Notes under the pieces: model-generated | Seen by the model: the letters and a program-made list of their open reading frames with translations, nothing else | The model's database searches: none | What the model was told of the DNA's origin: nothing | Assembly: GCF_910592395.1 (NCBI RefSeq) | Contig: NC_088312.1 | Coordinates: 11,470,001-11,534,000 of the forward strand | Source: Lineus longissimus | Lineage: Eukaryota; Nemertea; Pilidiophora; Heteronemertea; Lineidae | DNA length: 64,000 nt | Reading direction: 5' to 3' | Program-made: the position numbers and the translations under genes | In this document: one piece after another, positions 46,778 to 58,196 of the stretch | Layout of the letters: every line of letters begins with the position of its first letter | Numbering within the stretch: the first letter of the stretch is position 1

Positions 46778-47631
46778 CTGAAAAAGATAAAGAGACCATA
46801 CATCAGCTTCATAACTGTTGAATACGCGTAAAGTTGCATGGATCATCCAGTTAGAAACTCCAAATCCTCACTCACAAATGGAAAACAACAGCTTTGGTGC
46901 CTGTATGAATGTGTTAGGTCAGATATGGCTCATTACTTGTATAACCTCTATAATCGCAAAACGTTAAAATCCCGGGATCCCAGGGTGGTCACGTGGTTGC
47001 AAAATTGGGTCCGACTTTCACGATGTATAGCGCCCGTATACAATCGCCAACGTCCGGGTCCGAGGCACCATCTACCCAGGCATGCTCTAACTGACCCAAC
47101 TGTACATCAAACATGCTAAAACAAGCAATAAACTAGCGTCCCAGCTCAAGGGAATAAAAACATCACCGAGACCGACCTGTCGGTCGTTGGGAAAAAAACG
47201 TTATTCCAAAATGACCTACTGGTCGGTCACCGGGATTCAAGAGGTTAAAGATATGGCTCATTACATGTATAATCTTGGCATAGTGTTTCATTCTGTCTTA
47301 CCTAAGAAATTCTCTGAAAGAAATCAAATGCAGCAGACTGTCAATCAGCCTCATATGAATTATGGCGGGCCTTTTATATGTTCTTCAAGAAACAAGACAT
47401 AAGATGGCAGCAGATGTCAATGAAACTTTATCATCCAACACAGCTTGTGATGCATTAACTCTTTCGAACGCCACAAAAATCGTCAAATTTTCACTGGGAT
47501 GATCGGATTTTGCACAAACCTGAAAATGTCATTTTGTCCCAAAGCTCCACACCTATTATAGTCCTCAGAAAGATAACAGACAACATTCTATATGATACAC
47601 TGACAATAAAACGTACAACAAAGTCTTTTAA
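46778..47631. other. Spacer with small zinc-finger scraps, no gene
   Basis: Short sequences resembling CTGTATGAATGTG and GATATGGCTCATTAC recur near 46900 and 47250. They are probably scraps of finger exons or a duplicated spacer. No open frame with a domain. Confidence 0.35.
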
Positions 47632-47949
47632 TCACTTTAAAAGATTCATATCAAAGTTTGTGTGGGTAATCTGGTGAGATCTCAATGGGCCTGACGTAGA
47701 AAACCGCCGTCCACAAGTATCACACTTAAAAGGTTTTTCTCCTGTATGAATACGAATATGCGACTTCAGGTTCGATTTCTGAGTGAACTGTTTGTCACAG
47801 TAGCTGCAAGCATATGGTTTTTCTCCAGTGTGAATCCGCGTATGCTCCTTCAGATGGTCGCTCCGGCCAAAAACCTTGCCACAGTCTTTGCAAGTGTGTT
47901 TTCGTATGTCTAATCTGCTGAAACTTCCAGGTTGGCCAACATAAAATCT
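47632..47949 (-). CDS. C2H2 zinc-finger terminal exon, 3 fingers
   Basis: Phase-0 start after the acceptor TTATTTCTTACAG; 105 codons. Fingers [51 protein letters not shown]. Close paralogue of the two preceding exons. Confidence 0.88.
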   Translation of the reverse strand, partial: RFYVGQPGSFSRLDIRKHTCKDCGKVFGRSDHLKEHTRIHTGEKPYACSYCDKQFTQKSNLKSHIRIHTGEKPFKCDTCGRRFSTSGPLRSHQITHTNFDMNLLK

Positions 47950-48002
47950 CTGTAAGAAATAAGTAGAAACCATCTTAAAACTAACTTTTGATCACTTTTA
48001 TT

Positions 48003-48235
48003 TGAACAATAATCCATCTTTCATATGGACATGAAGATGCGTCTTCAATGCCTGCGATCGCTTTGATCGGTCCCCACAAATATCACATCAAAAGGGCTTC
48101 TTTCCTATTTGAATGCTATAAACAAAGTCATGTCTCCAAAGAAACCTTATGCCACCTGCAGCACTATTGAGTACACTTGAAGCACTCTGCTAAGTCATTT
48201 TCCACATAAGTTTTCCCAACCAATAGGTCAAGGTT
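48003..48235 (-). pseudogene. Decayed zinc-finger terminal exon
   Basis: The acceptor TTCTTTGCAG is kept, with a phase-0 opening reading NLDLLVGKTY and a stop after CFKCTQ. The last finger survives in another frame as CDICGDRSKRSQALKTHLHVH, preceded by KPF and a TGA. Confidence 0.75.
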
Positions 48236-48310
48236 CTGCAAAGAATAAGAGATCTCATCCTTTAAATAAACTGTAAACTATAAAACTTTCTAAAAATGAC
48301 TAACATATAT

Positions 48311-48329
48311 GGGGGGGGGGGGGGGGGGG
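48311..48329. repeat. Poly-G tract (19 G)
   Basis: Uninterrupted homopolymer between finger exons; a likely polymorphic or error-prone site. Confidence 0.95.
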
Positions 48330-48593
48330 TATGATTACATGCATTCTTGTGTGTTGTTTTGTAATGTCCTTCCCCCTGATAATCAAACTGAACAGAATAT
48401 CGCAGGAAAAAGAACCCTCTTAACTGTTGAATAGGAAATTTCAAATTATGACAAGAGGTAATCAGTAAATGACATCAGCAATCAGCAAGGCCATTTTCTG
48501 TGCGAAAACCCAAATCAAAAGCAGTAAAAAAATCCCCCAAGACGGAATGTTACCAACATAGACACAAAATTTGGCTTTCAGTATTTCAACAAC

Positions 48594-49766
48594 CTAGACA
48601 ATTTCATGGAATATCTCATGCCTTTTTAAGTCCTCGCTTCGAGTAAAACCTTTTCCACATCTGTGACAAACAAAGGGTTTTTCGCCGCTATGAATGCGAA
48701 CATGTCTCTTCAAATGTTCTTTGCTAGAAAATGACTTTCCACAAGTTTCACAAATAATCTTTGTCTTATCATCATCCGCAGTATGAGTCAACTGGTGAGT
48801 CTGCAAATTTGACGATTGCGAACTACGAAACCCACAGATATTACACAAGTATGGTTTCTCTTTTGTATGAGTACGCAAATGCACAGTCAAGCTCTCTTGG
48901 TATGGAAAACATTTTCCACATAGAGTACAAACAAAATCACGCTCACCAGTGTGCACTGGCAAATGCCTTTTCAGGTGTCCTCTTTTCTTAAAGACCTTCG
49001 AGCAGTAGGAGCATTTCATTACACAGTTCCCCTTGTGGGCCATCTCATGCTGTCTCAAATGAGTGTTACTTCCGAATGACCTTTTGCAAACTTTACACAC
49101 ATAAGGAGGCACACCTTTAGTATGTGTACCAATATGTGCCATCAAATCCTTTTTTCGTAAAAACTTTTCAGCGCAATTACCACATTTGAATTGATTCTCG
49201 ACTGTATGACTCTTCAAATGTTTATTCAAATGAATTTGGTCAACGAACCAATTTTCACATATTTTACACCTGAATGGTTTCTCCCCTGTATGAATACACA
49301 CATGCTGATCTAAAAGAAACTGATCCACGAAAACCTTCAGACAAACGCTGCATCGAAATGGTTGTTTCCCAGCATGGATCATCAGATGACTTTTCAGATC
49401 TTCTTCAACTCTGAAACGCCGGTCACACATCTGACATTTGAAATCAGAAACCTTTGGCTTTTCATGAATGGATTGGGACTGGTGCACCTTGAAGGTGACA
49501 TAATCATCGAATGTCTCCTCGCAAAGAGCGCACATAAATGGTTTGTCTTCCAAGTGAATCTTCAGATGCACTATCAGTTGACTCTTTGCTGAGAACTGTC
49601 TGTCGCAGACGAAACAAGTAAATGGTTTCTCTGCAGCATGACTGATCATGTGTATTTGCAAACGGTCCCTACTTCTAAAATTCTCTTGGCAAGTCGTGCA
49701 TTTGAACACATTCAGAGATGACTGTAGTACCATTCCAACTAGATATGCGTCCTTCTCATCAGGGCT
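48594..49766 (-). CDS. C2H2 zinc-finger terminal exon, 13 fingers
   Basis: Phase-0 start after the acceptor ATTTTTTACAG; 390 codons, the largest finger exon here. The linker SPDEKDAYLVGMVLQ precedes 13 fingers, from CTTCQENFRSRDRLQIH to CHRCGKGFTRSEDLKRH. All have Cys and His ligands, and finger 11 (CNICGFRSSQSSNLQTH) lacks the central Phe. Linkers are mixed: some TGEKPF, others non-canonical (AAEKPF, LEDKPF, AGKQPF), suggesting separated DNA-contact blocks. The ATG at 49733 could be an internal start. Confidence 0.92.
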   Translation of the reverse strand, partial: SPDEKDAYLVGMVLQSSLNVFKCTTCQENFRSRDRLQIHMISHAAEKPFTCFVCDRQFSAKSQLIVHLKIHLEDKPFMCALCEETFDDYVTFKVHQSQSIHEKPKVSDFKCQMCDRRFRVEEDLKSHLMIHAGKQPFRCSVCLKVFVDQFLLDQHVCIHTGEKPFRCKICENWFVDQIHLNKHLKSHTVENQFKCGNCAEKFLRKKDLMAHIGTHTKGVPPYVCKVCKRSFGSNTHLRQHEMAHKGNCVMKCSYCSKVFKKRGHLKRHLPVHTGERDFVCTLCGKCFPYQESLTVHLRTHTKEKPYLCNICGFRSSQSSNLQTHQLTHTADDDKTKIICETCGKSFSSKEHLKRHVRIHSGEKPFVCHRCGKGFTRSEDLKRHEIFHEIV

Positions 49767-50015
49767 CTGTAAAAAATATAAAATACAATGTCTGAATGTT
49801 CAATAAATGGAATATTGTACAATTCAATGGTTGCCAATAATGATTATAGAGACGCCTGCCTGAAAATTTTGAAAAAACAAGTCTCAAATGTTACAAGAAT
49901 ATGAACTATATTAGTCCACAACAGCCAAGTAGAAAGCATTAAAGGGACACTGTAGGCAGCAGCTAGGTAGGCAGGTTAAATTTACAAAGAGTCACCAATA
50001 GGGGTCTCTCCCATC

Positions 50016-51711
50016 TGTGGGGATTTTACCTAGAGTTTATTAAAGTCAACAATAGGTTCTAATAGTTTTATGTGACCCCCTGTCACCCTCTTCTCAGTAT
50101 TGAACCTGCGTCTCTCTATTCTCTCCACTCAGTATCCCTGTGTGATCATTATCTAGTTAAGAAACACAAGAGCAATTTTTATCAATTTATCAAAGACCTT
50201 GGATTTAAGTGACAAGTAAGTCAGATCAAATTGGGTGTATCTGAGATCTTATCTTAACTCAAATTGTCTCAGAAAACAGTCTTGTATCGCCTTGAATAAT
50301 CGTTTTAAACTTGCTCAAAATCCTTTGACCTCTACGTTGGCTTTGGTGACTGTACAAAAGTTGTTTACCTTTACATCTTACACTGCGCTACGCCAATAAT
50401 GTTACAGTGTGCATCACGTACATTTTACATTAGAGATCAATCACCTTGTGAATCGGACGGCCCATTGTTGATTTCAATCTTTCAAAATACGCATGCAAAT
50501 TGAACACGGTTTTCGGCATTGGGTCAAACTTTCATAGAAGTTAGCTTCTCTATATTCGCGTTATATTTGTCAGTCCAAATAGATGCTTTTGAGGAGAGTT
50601 TTGACATTGCAGCGATGCCCCGTTTCGTTATGATGTCATCTTGATCGGGAACTTGTTGTGATTTTGTGTCTGCTCGGTGCATCGATGTCTTGTGTGCCAA
50701 AATGACACAAGTCAAACTGTTCAAATTAATGTGTATGAGAGTCAAAGTATTTTGTTAAATGTATATTATGAGGTCTAATGTATAAGTTGACTTTCAAATG
50801 AACTGTAGAACTCCAAAGTGAGTTTGATCAGAATCTTCGTAACATTGAGTCAGTTCAGAATCTTTTCGAGAACATGTGGTGAATGGGTATTACCTGAAGA
50901 TCGGCACCGCACACTTTCTAAACGCTTATGAAATCGGTTGAAAGTTAGAATAGTTGTACATAATTACCTTATGAAAGAACTGTATTTATGATTTTTACGA
51001 AAGTTTGTGTACAGTAGAACCTCTCTATTAAGGACACCTTCGGGACTGGCAAGTGCTGTCCTTAATAGAGAGGTGTCCTGATTAGAGAGGTCAAATTGAA
51101 TAGAAACTACCAATTTGGGACCAAAACTAGTGTACTTGATAGAGAGGTTGTCCTTAATAGAGAGGTGTCCACTAAGGAAGGTTCCATTGTATTTTCTGAT
51201 GTTTTATAATCCAAAGTTAGAGAAACAAGTTGTAAAAATGTTGAAGTTTCGAGCACAGTCTTGACGCGCCAATCAGCGTCAGGCTCTGTGACATCGTAAT
51301 TTATAACACAACTTCTTATTTGTTTCAAGAACACGACGCGATGTCGCGCACGGGTATAAAAGGTGTCAAGAAATGACGTAAATTCATTCCACTCCGAGTC
51401 ATCAACAGGTATACTTTATTCAATAGACGTCCCAGTGGCCCCGGTCAAGGTCGTCGCCATAGATACCACATATCAGCTGTGTTTTGTTTACATGGTCATC
51501 GGTGAAATACTGAGTTCATTATAATACCGATACGCAGTTGCATGAAATCAAAAGTTGATTGTTGATGAGGAGAACCTGATGTTATAAAATCACTGTTGAG
51601 CGAAATTCCTTCTCCTTAGAAACAGCTACCCAAAGTATATAATATATAACGCCCTTTTACGCCAACAATCTCTACAGTCGATACTATTGGCAGAAACCCG
51701 AAATCGCCACA
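50016..51711. mobile_element. 1.7-kb insertion with short TIRs inside the TTAA MITE
   Basis: Starts TGTGGGGATTT and ends AAATCGCCACA, short imperfect TIRs. CATC is duplicated on both sides (50012-50015 and 51712-51715). No transposase frame is recognisable. It carries a further MITE at 51010-51191. Confidence 0.6.
51010..51191. mobile_element. TA-flanked MITE, copy 6 (innermost of three nested elements)
   Basis: TACAGTAGAACC to GGTTCCATTGTA with the typical AGAGAGGTGTCC interior. Confidence 0.8.
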
Positions 51712-51892
51712 CATCTCACAGTATGACAAAACTATTCACACTTGTACGAGGAACATATTTAGTGGTGACTGAAACATGACCCGCTTCCGTTACTGTGCAT
51801 ATTAGTCACCTTGAGATGGCCAATTTAACCCCACTGCTCCTGCCTATAGTCTCCCTTTAAAACAAATAGTTGACAGAGTGCCGGCATTACAA

Positions 51893-52645
51893 CTAAGAGG
51901 CAGATACCTCTACATGGCTTAACTCGTGCTTTTGCAAAGCTTCTTTCCGAGTAAAACCTTTCCCACAAATCTGACACAAAAACAATTTGTCCCCACTATG
52001 AACACGTGCATGCCTTCTCATATGATCTTTTCGAGTGAACAACTTGTCACATTCAGCACATTTGATGTTTTTCTCTGCTGCTTTTCTGTTGTCATCATGG
52101 ATCGATTGGTGTTTCGATAAATTACATGCTTGTGAGAAACATTTGCCACAGATATTACACATGAATGACTTCTCTCCTGTATGAATAAGCATATGCGACT
52201 TCAAGCCCTGGCGCCGTGCAAATCGACTTCCACAAAGTGTACAGCCAAATGGCCGTTCACCAGTATGCATTGGCATATGTCTCTTCAGATATTTCTTTGT
52301 TCTAAACGTTTTAGAACAGGAAGCACATTTCCACAAATGATTCAGCTTGTGGGTCACATCATGCTCTTTCAACTGCCATAGGTTATCAAACAATTCCTTG
52401 CAAATGGAACAGCGAAATGACTTCCTTTTTCTATGAACGCAAGTATGCGTCAAAAGTCCTTCTTTCTCTATGAACAGTTCCTTATAATCATTAGATACGC
52501 TTGGTTTTTCACCAGTATGAACAAGCTTATGGCTGCGTAGCTGCTTCAGACTTGAAGGTTTCTCATGGCATGTCAAACATTTAGATAAATTCCGAGATGA
52601 CGAACTCCCTCTTCTTTCAGACTGTGGGACACTCTTCTTAGTGCC
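51893..52645 (-). CDS. C2H2 zinc-finger terminal exon, 8 finger units (one degenerate)
   Basis: Phase-0 start after the acceptor ATTCTTTACAG; 250 codons. Units: CLTCHEKPSSLKQLRSH (Phe-less), a second whose Cys pair is lost (SVSNDYKELFIEKEGLLTH), then CSICKELFDNLWQLKEH, CASCSKTFRTKKYLKRH, CTLCGSRFARRQGLKSH, CNICGKCFSQACNLSKH, CAECDKLFTRKDHMRRH and CQICGKGFTRKEALQKH. LKRHMPMHTGER parallels LKRHLPVHTGER of the 13-finger exon, so the two are paralogues. Confidence 0.9.
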   Translation of the reverse strand, partial: GTKKSVPQSERRGSSSSRNLSKCLTCHEKPSSLKQLRSHKLVHTGEKPSVSNDYKELFIEKEGLLTHTCVHRKRKSFRCSICKELFDNLWQLKEHDVTHKLNHLWKCASCSKTFRTKKYLKRHMPMHTGERPFGCTLCGSRFARRQGLKSHMLIHTGEKSFMCNICGKCFSQACNLSKHQSIHDDNRKAAEKNIKCAECDKLFTRKDHMRRHARVHSGDKLFLCQICGKGFTRKEALQKHELSHVEVSAS

Positions 52646-53679
52646 CTGTAAAGAATAAAATACACTGTCTAAAGATTTAATAAACATGAAAACATTCTGA
52701 TATTCATTAGAAACCAATCATGCCTTGCAGCAGCCTTGGAGACTGATAGAGGCAGCAGCACAAGACATTGAAGAGGTTATGCGCACCATTCCAACTCCCA
52801 CTCCGGGTTAAACTGGGAGTTGGAGTGTGAGTTCATGGAGTGCTTCGAAAAGCAGACTGCACTCATCTGACGAGAACCAACTTGAAATGAAATTGAAGTT
52901 GGTTCTAGTTGCTTATTTCATGCAGAAGGATGGAAATCCTCAGAATTATCACAATGACTACTCTTATAAAGTGCTATCTATAGACCTATTAACTCCTTAT
53001 TTGCCAAGATCGTACATGTGCGAGCTAAATTTCAAAGGTATTTTAGTTCCTCCAGACAACACCAGATGTCCACAGCTGCTCAAGTGTGTTTTATTTGGTT
53101 TCTCTGCCTGGCCTGGGGGATACAAATTGAATAATTCTTTCAACTCAGAGGGTGGGATGGGGTCTGCCATCCCCATTTTAGGTGAAAAACGGTGAAAATC
53201 GGCCAAAAATACCACTCCCTTAAAGATTTTTAGAAGATATCCCAATGCCCCTGCTTATTACTGCTGTTTTATTGAAACTAGGGGTAAAGACGAAGGTTTT
53301 GAAGAATTTTAATGAGTGTATCTCCATTATTTTTGTGAGATTTTTTGGGGTTAATATGCCGAAATCCTGGGCACTGAAAGAAAGTGTATCACGAAGTGCT
53401 TTACAATATCCTTTCACAGAAACACTCGCAAGATAACAACTTTCAATATACTTGGTCAATTTTTATTTTCCTCTCCCGTATGCATACGCATATGTGACTC
53501 GTCACACCAAAACCAGGCGCATGTCGCACAGAAGATGAGCCTAAATGACACCAGAAGATAATGGGAGAAATTGATGTGCTCATATTTCACAAAAGGCAGA
53601 CAATAGAGAAATGAACAAACAGTCCCTCTCAACCTGCCAAGCTCAGAGCGACATGCGCCTGGTTTTGCTCTGACGGATC
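52646..53679. other. Spacer, no intact gene
   Basis: An 82-codon minus frame and overlapping plus frames near 53000-53250 show no known domain. A single finger scrap (SHMRMHTGEE) lies near 53475. The 10-bp hairpin arms CCAACTCCCA/TGGGAGTTGG lie at about 52790-52822. Confidence 0.4.
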
Positions 53680-54480
53680 ACATATGCCTTTTCAAATGGT
53701 CTTTTCTCCTCAGGATTTGATAACATAATGGACAGTTGTACCGGCGAGTCTCCGCCAATGAGTCCGAGTCTTTATGGGTCAACTCCCCTGTATGAATAAA
53801 CTCGTGTCTCTGCAAATGTTCTTATCGAGTAAAATTCTTGGCACAAGTAGTACATTTGAACTCATAATGTGCGACATGCTCATTTTTAGAAGAACTGGCA
53901 GCGCTGTTGTCGTTATCCTGCACATGAACTTTCTGGTGCATCTGCAATATCATTTCGCTGTGTGAAACGCTGGCCACAAATATGACACATATGTGGCTTT
54001 TCACCTGAATGTGTCATCAAATGTATATTCAAGAGGGTTTCTGTCCGAACTGTTTCTTAAACACATCACACTCGTATGGCGCTCTTGTATGAATGAGCAC
54101 ATGTCTGTTCAAATGCTCTTTTCTAGCCATTATTTTGGGACACACAGTACACTTGAATTTTTAACACCTCCTTTGGAACCTTATGGATCAACTGGTGCCC
54201 TTTCATGCTATTCCAGCGGCTGAATGCCTTCTGGCAAAAAGAGCATGCATATGGTTTCTCTCCTGTGTGAATCCTTGAATGGCATGTCAGCTGATGCCGC
54301 TTTGCAAACCGTTTGTCTCGTGGTCACAAAGAAATGGCTTCTCCCAGTATGAGTATAAAGCACATGTGATTTTAAACGAGCATCAGTGCTAAATTTCTCT
54401 GGACAAGTCAAACATCTGAATATTTGAGCAGACGCCCCAAACCTTTCAGAACTTCTGGTCTTCTTGTAAGATTTGCCCAG
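53680..54480 (-). pseudogene. Decayed zinc-finger terminal exon
   Basis: The upstream end has lost its AG: CTTTACTGG stands where CTTTACAGG is found in paralogues. The first finger FRCLTCPEKFSTDARLKSH is kept. Then frames change repeatedly, with scraps such as CTTCAKNFTR and [11 protein letters not shown]-like text on the way to 53680. By size it was a member of the 8-13-finger group. Confidence 0.78.
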
Positions 54481-54719
54481 TAAAGATTAAGAGACACATC
54501 TATTAAAGTATGTCAGACTAACAGACCAGATTCGAAACTTTTATGTCCTACCTATCCATAATATTGTTTCAGAAGCGGGGTTCATGCGGCAGCTCCAAGG
54601 CCTTACAAATAATCGACAGAGATTTTACACAAAGAAAAGGATAGAAAGAGTTTTTTATGATACAAGGTAGGAAGGTCAGTTAATAATAAACATTCATGCA
54701 GACTCTAGGTACATGTTCC

Positions 54720-55499
54720 TCACTCAGCTTTTGGGCCCTTATGGTGTAGTAACTCATGCTTCTTCAAGGGTCCTTGCTGACTGAAACCTTTCCCGCAAAC
54801 ACAACAAACAAATGGCTTTTCACCAGTATGAGTACGAATATGTTGTGTCAAATGCTCTTTTCTTCTAAAGCTCTTGTCACACATAGTGCACTTGAATTTG
54901 CACAAAGCAGCTTTGTCACTTGGAGAAGTACCGGTCCCACGCTTATGGATGCGCTGGTGCTGGCGCAAGTAGCCCGGAAGGGTAAAACAGAGACCACAAA
55001 GGTCACACATGTGAGGTTTCTCCCCCGAATGAATCTGCAAATGCTTCTTCACTGAATACAGATCACCAAACTGTTTCCCGCAGACATGACAACGGAAAGG
55101 ATTATCCACTGTCACATGAAGACGCATATGCCTTCTCAAATGCTCCTTTCTAGTCAGAACCTTTGCACACACTTCACACTTGTATTCCTCCTGACAATCT
55201 TTATGTACCAACTCGTGTCTTTGCAAGATGGAGTATTGGTTAAATGACTTCAAGCAAACTGAGCAGACATAAGGTTTCTCTCCGGTGTGAATCCGCCTAT
55301 GCACTGTCAGCTGTCCCTTCCTTAAAAACCTCTTATCGCAGAATTCACAAGCATATGGTTTTTCCTCAGTATGAATAATCATGTGCGACACTAAACCAAC
55401 TCTAGTCGTAAAAGTCTTCAGACAGATTTCACACTGGATATTTTCTGTGGACGATGTCCAAAAATGTTCAGAACTTCGAAACACCCTGTAAACTTCGTC
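54720..55499 (-). CDS. C2H2 zinc-finger terminal exon, 8 fingers
   Basis: Phase-0 start after the acceptor CTACTTTACAG; 259 codons. The linker [14 protein letters not shown] precedes [17 protein letters not shown]. Seven further fingers end with [17 protein letters not shown] and [17 protein letters not shown]. The CMCDK/CAECDK/CETCGK finger before the last, with a RKEH helix, is shared with the 51893 and 48594 exons. Confidence 0.9.
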   Translation of the reverse strand, partial: DEVYRVFRSSEHFWTSSTENIQCEICLKTFTTRVGLVSHMIIHTEEKPYACEFCDKRFLRKGQLTVHRRIHTGEKPYVCSVCLKSFNQYSILQRHELVHKDCQEEYKCEVCAKVLTRKEHLRRHMRLHVTVDNPFRCHVCGKQFGDLYSVKKHLQIHSGEKPHMCDLCGLCFTLPGYLRQHQRIHKRGTGTSPSDKAALCKFKCTMCDKSFRRKEHLTQHIRTHTGEKPFVCCVCGKGFSQQGPLKKHELLHHKGPKAE

Positions 55500-55627
55500 C
55501 TGTAAAGTAGAAGAAACAGCGTCTTAGAATGATAACAAGCCTGGTACTTTTACTTTCATATATTATTCTTTCCAGAGTTTTTTTTAGCAGTGCTTGAGAG
55601 AAAATCATTTTACCACCACCAACTTCA

Positions 55628-55986
55628 TGCAAGTATCAATTCGTTTCTTGTACCCCCTCAAGGGTAGTTAAGCTATCACCACTAATCTTTGCCGATGCTT
55701 GAGTAGTATTTATTTTTCCTTTAGTGAAAATTTGGCGAAGCTGGAAAGAATAAGGATGCTAATGTGTCGATGTCTTGTCGAACATACAGCCTTACCCAGT
55801 AAAATTAGTCCGGTTACTTTATATGATGGTGACAACTGATATATTGTTGATGGTGATGTCTTGACGAAAGAAAAAGTAGCATTGGTGAAAAAAAGGGTGA
55901 TGCTTGAGCCTTAAGATGTCGTTATAGGGTGATAAGGTGTCGTACCCTTGAGGAGGGGGGGTACAAGACACGTATTGATACTTGCA
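55628..55986. mobile_element. MITE copy 2, 3-bp TSD TCA (PIF/Harbinger-like)
   Basis: TGCAAGTATCAAT to ATTGATACTTGCA, flanked by TCA at 55625-55627 and 55987-55989. Very similar throughout to 25896-26259, in the same orientation. Confidence 0.8.
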
Positions 55987-56330
55987 TCAGACCTCTTCCT
56001 CCCTGAAAGTAAAAATTGATCGTTATCAAACACAGATGAGCGTTGCATTAAATATATCATTGAAATACCATAACATACAGTTCTGGTTGTTGTTTTTGAA
56101 AGTGCAAATTATGCTGCAATCCTATTTGCCAGAGCTTCATGTTCTAGTTTATGTTCAATCACTTTCACTTTCACCCACACACAAGGACAAAATGCAAAGC
56201 ATGGCATTACATGAAGCAAGTAAGTCATTGTTCTGCTATTTCTGAAGGTGCATTTCAGGTTGCGAGCATGCTCACGTATTGAGCTGATATTTCTGCCAAC
56301 CCAACTACATATGATAAGCAGAGCATAGCG

Positions 56331-56903
56331 TTAACAAACAGAGTGTCCCTCATGCTGTTTCCCGAGGTGCAACTTGAGGTTGCGCACATGTTTGAATTGC
56401 TTGTCACAAATAGGACATTTATATTGCTTTTCGGCACCATGAGTGAGTTTATGTTCATTCAACTGGTATTTGCGCCGAAAACCTCGGCCACACTGATCAC
56501 AAGTATATGGCTTCTCGCCGGTATGGAGTGCCAAATGTGTGGTAAGATGCTGCTTCTGCACGAACCGTTTCTCACAAATGTGACAAACATGTGGCCTCTC
56601 TCCAGTGTGGGTGCGCATATGCACTTTCAGAGAATCGGCTCGATGAAAACTACGACTGCAAAGTTCACATTGGAAGGGTGCTTCTTCGGAATGAAGTCCC
56701 TTTATATGTCTCCTCAAACTGGCCCGTTCTCGGAAACTCTCTGCACAGAAATGACAAATGTAAGGCTGTTCCATAGAGTGGATTCTTAAATGTGTTCTAT
56801 AGTTATCTCTCCTAGTAAAGACCTTTTCACATGTTGCGCACATCAAGTTAAGAAGTGGTTTTCTCGATCTTCTTGAAGTCGGGACTGGACTGCTGTCAAT
56901 ATG
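56331..56903 (-). CDS. C2H2 zinc-finger terminal exon, 6 fingers
   Basis: Phase-0 start after the acceptor TATTCTTTTCAG; 190 codons. The basic linker SRRSRKPLLN precedes CATCEKVFTRRDNYRTH, CHFCAESFRERASLRRH, CELCSRSFHRADSLKVH, CHICEKRFVQKQHLTTH, CDQCGRGFRRKYQLNEH and CPICDKQFKHVRNLKLH. It is the most 5' intact member of the array. Confidence 0.9.
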   Translation of the reverse strand, partial: HIDSSPVPTSRRSRKPLLNLMCATCEKVFTRRDNYRTHLRIHSMEQPYICHFCAESFRERASLRRHIKGLHSEEAPFQCELCSRSFHRADSLKVHMRTHTGERPHVCHICEKRFVQKQHLTTHLALHTGEKPYTCDQCGRGFRRKYQLNEHKLTHGAEKQYKCPICDKQFKHVRNLKLHLGKQHEGHSVC

Positions 56904-57129
56904 CTGAAAAGAATAAGAGACACCATCAGGTAGATCATCGAGTAGGATGTTCTTGATTCCACAGCCATGAAGAACTTGTGCTGAAACTTGGGACGAAAAA
57001 GCAGCCACATAGCCTTCAAACAACTACTCTGATGGTTTTCGTAAGTGACAATAGTAGGGTGTCATCCTTGGAACCGGCACAGCTTTCAGCTCTAGGGTTA
57101 GAGCAAGTGCTGAGGAAAGGAAAACCGGT

Positions 57130-57245
57130 GATCCAAAAATACGTGTCTGAATAACATCATTGCGAATAGCACGGCTTCTCACCAGTGTGAATGTGATGCA
57201 AAAAGCAATTCCAAAATTTGATTTCTTCGACTATTTTGCACATTC
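57130..57245 (-). pseudogene. Zinc-finger scrap
   Basis: Reads HHIHTGEKPCYSQ on the minus strand without surrounding Cys pairs. Last trace of the array toward higher coordinates. Confidence 0.4.
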
Positions 57246-57707
57246 TGTTTCAAAATTGATTTCTGATTTCCAGGAGGAGAGGGGTCAGTTGCTTTTTTTG
57301 TTGTACACATTTGGTGAGTCTTCAGAGAAATAAGGACTGTAAAGTTAGTTCATCCGACTAGCTGTCTCCGATCTCTTGTCCAGTATCCATTGAGTAGCCT
57401 GTGGCATACATGTAATTCTTCACATCTCTCTGAGTACAGTCGGGCCAACACGAAAAAATGTGATCGTTTGAGTCATGTTTTTCCGTGATACATGCATGTC
57501 CAGCCACGTTCAATTTGGAACGTTACTTGTCATGTATGGACAGTGTTACTCTGGCCTTCTTGAACGGAATTTGTGGGGAAAGAGTGTCGGGGAAAAAACA
57601 ACAGGGCTATCTCACTGCCCGTGTCATGGAGATAATTTACCATATGTGCCAAAACAACATTATCATCCCACTTTGTTTTCTCAATAACTTTGATACATAT
57701 GCTCTTA

Positions 57708-58196
57708 GGGAGTATCCATTTAGTACGTACGCACGAAAATGCTGATTTTTAGACCTCCCCTCCCCCTGTATGCACTTTGTACCCATTGCCTCAAACCCCC
57801 TCCCCCTGTACGAGCGTACGCCTAGAGACCACTTTATTACTAAATGAATTGCCTATTTTCCTTCCTGCGGCGCCAAAGTCGGATTGGCCGGTGGACTGCG
57901 CATTAATGCTGACATGGCACACACGTGGGAAAACGGCGCGGGAAACCGCTATAAACCTTGTAGTGGTGTGTCATCAGAACCCAGTTTATCACGTGTAAGT
58001 CCGGCCTCATGTGCAATACCAGTATGATTCCCTTCATTATCACGGTAATCGATCATTTAAGCAGTTTCTAATTTGCTCAGAAAATGGTTCTTGGGTTGCA
58101 TACATACGCAAGACTATATACCCCCCTCCCCCTGTACGCATAGTGTACGGTTTGTCATGGATCCCCTCAGTGTGTACGTACTTAATGGATGCTCCC
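57708..58196. mobile_element. MITE with TTA target duplication inside the decayed ORF
   Basis: GGGAGTATCCATTTAGTACG at the left and GTACTTAATGGATGCTCCC at the right are inverted. TTA flanks both sides (57705-57707, 58197-58199). The interior has CCCCCTCCCCCTGTACG repeats. Confidence 0.75.

Larger units (their letters stand above)
49939..51860. mobile_element. TTAA-flanked MITE split by an insertion
   Basis: The left half 49939-50015 (TTAAAGGGACACTGTAGGCA onward) and right half 51712-51860 (ending CTGCCTATAGTCTCCCTTTAA) together match the uninterrupted copy at 58856-59068. The break falls within the GTCTCTC(C/A)CATCT segment. Confidence 0.75.
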
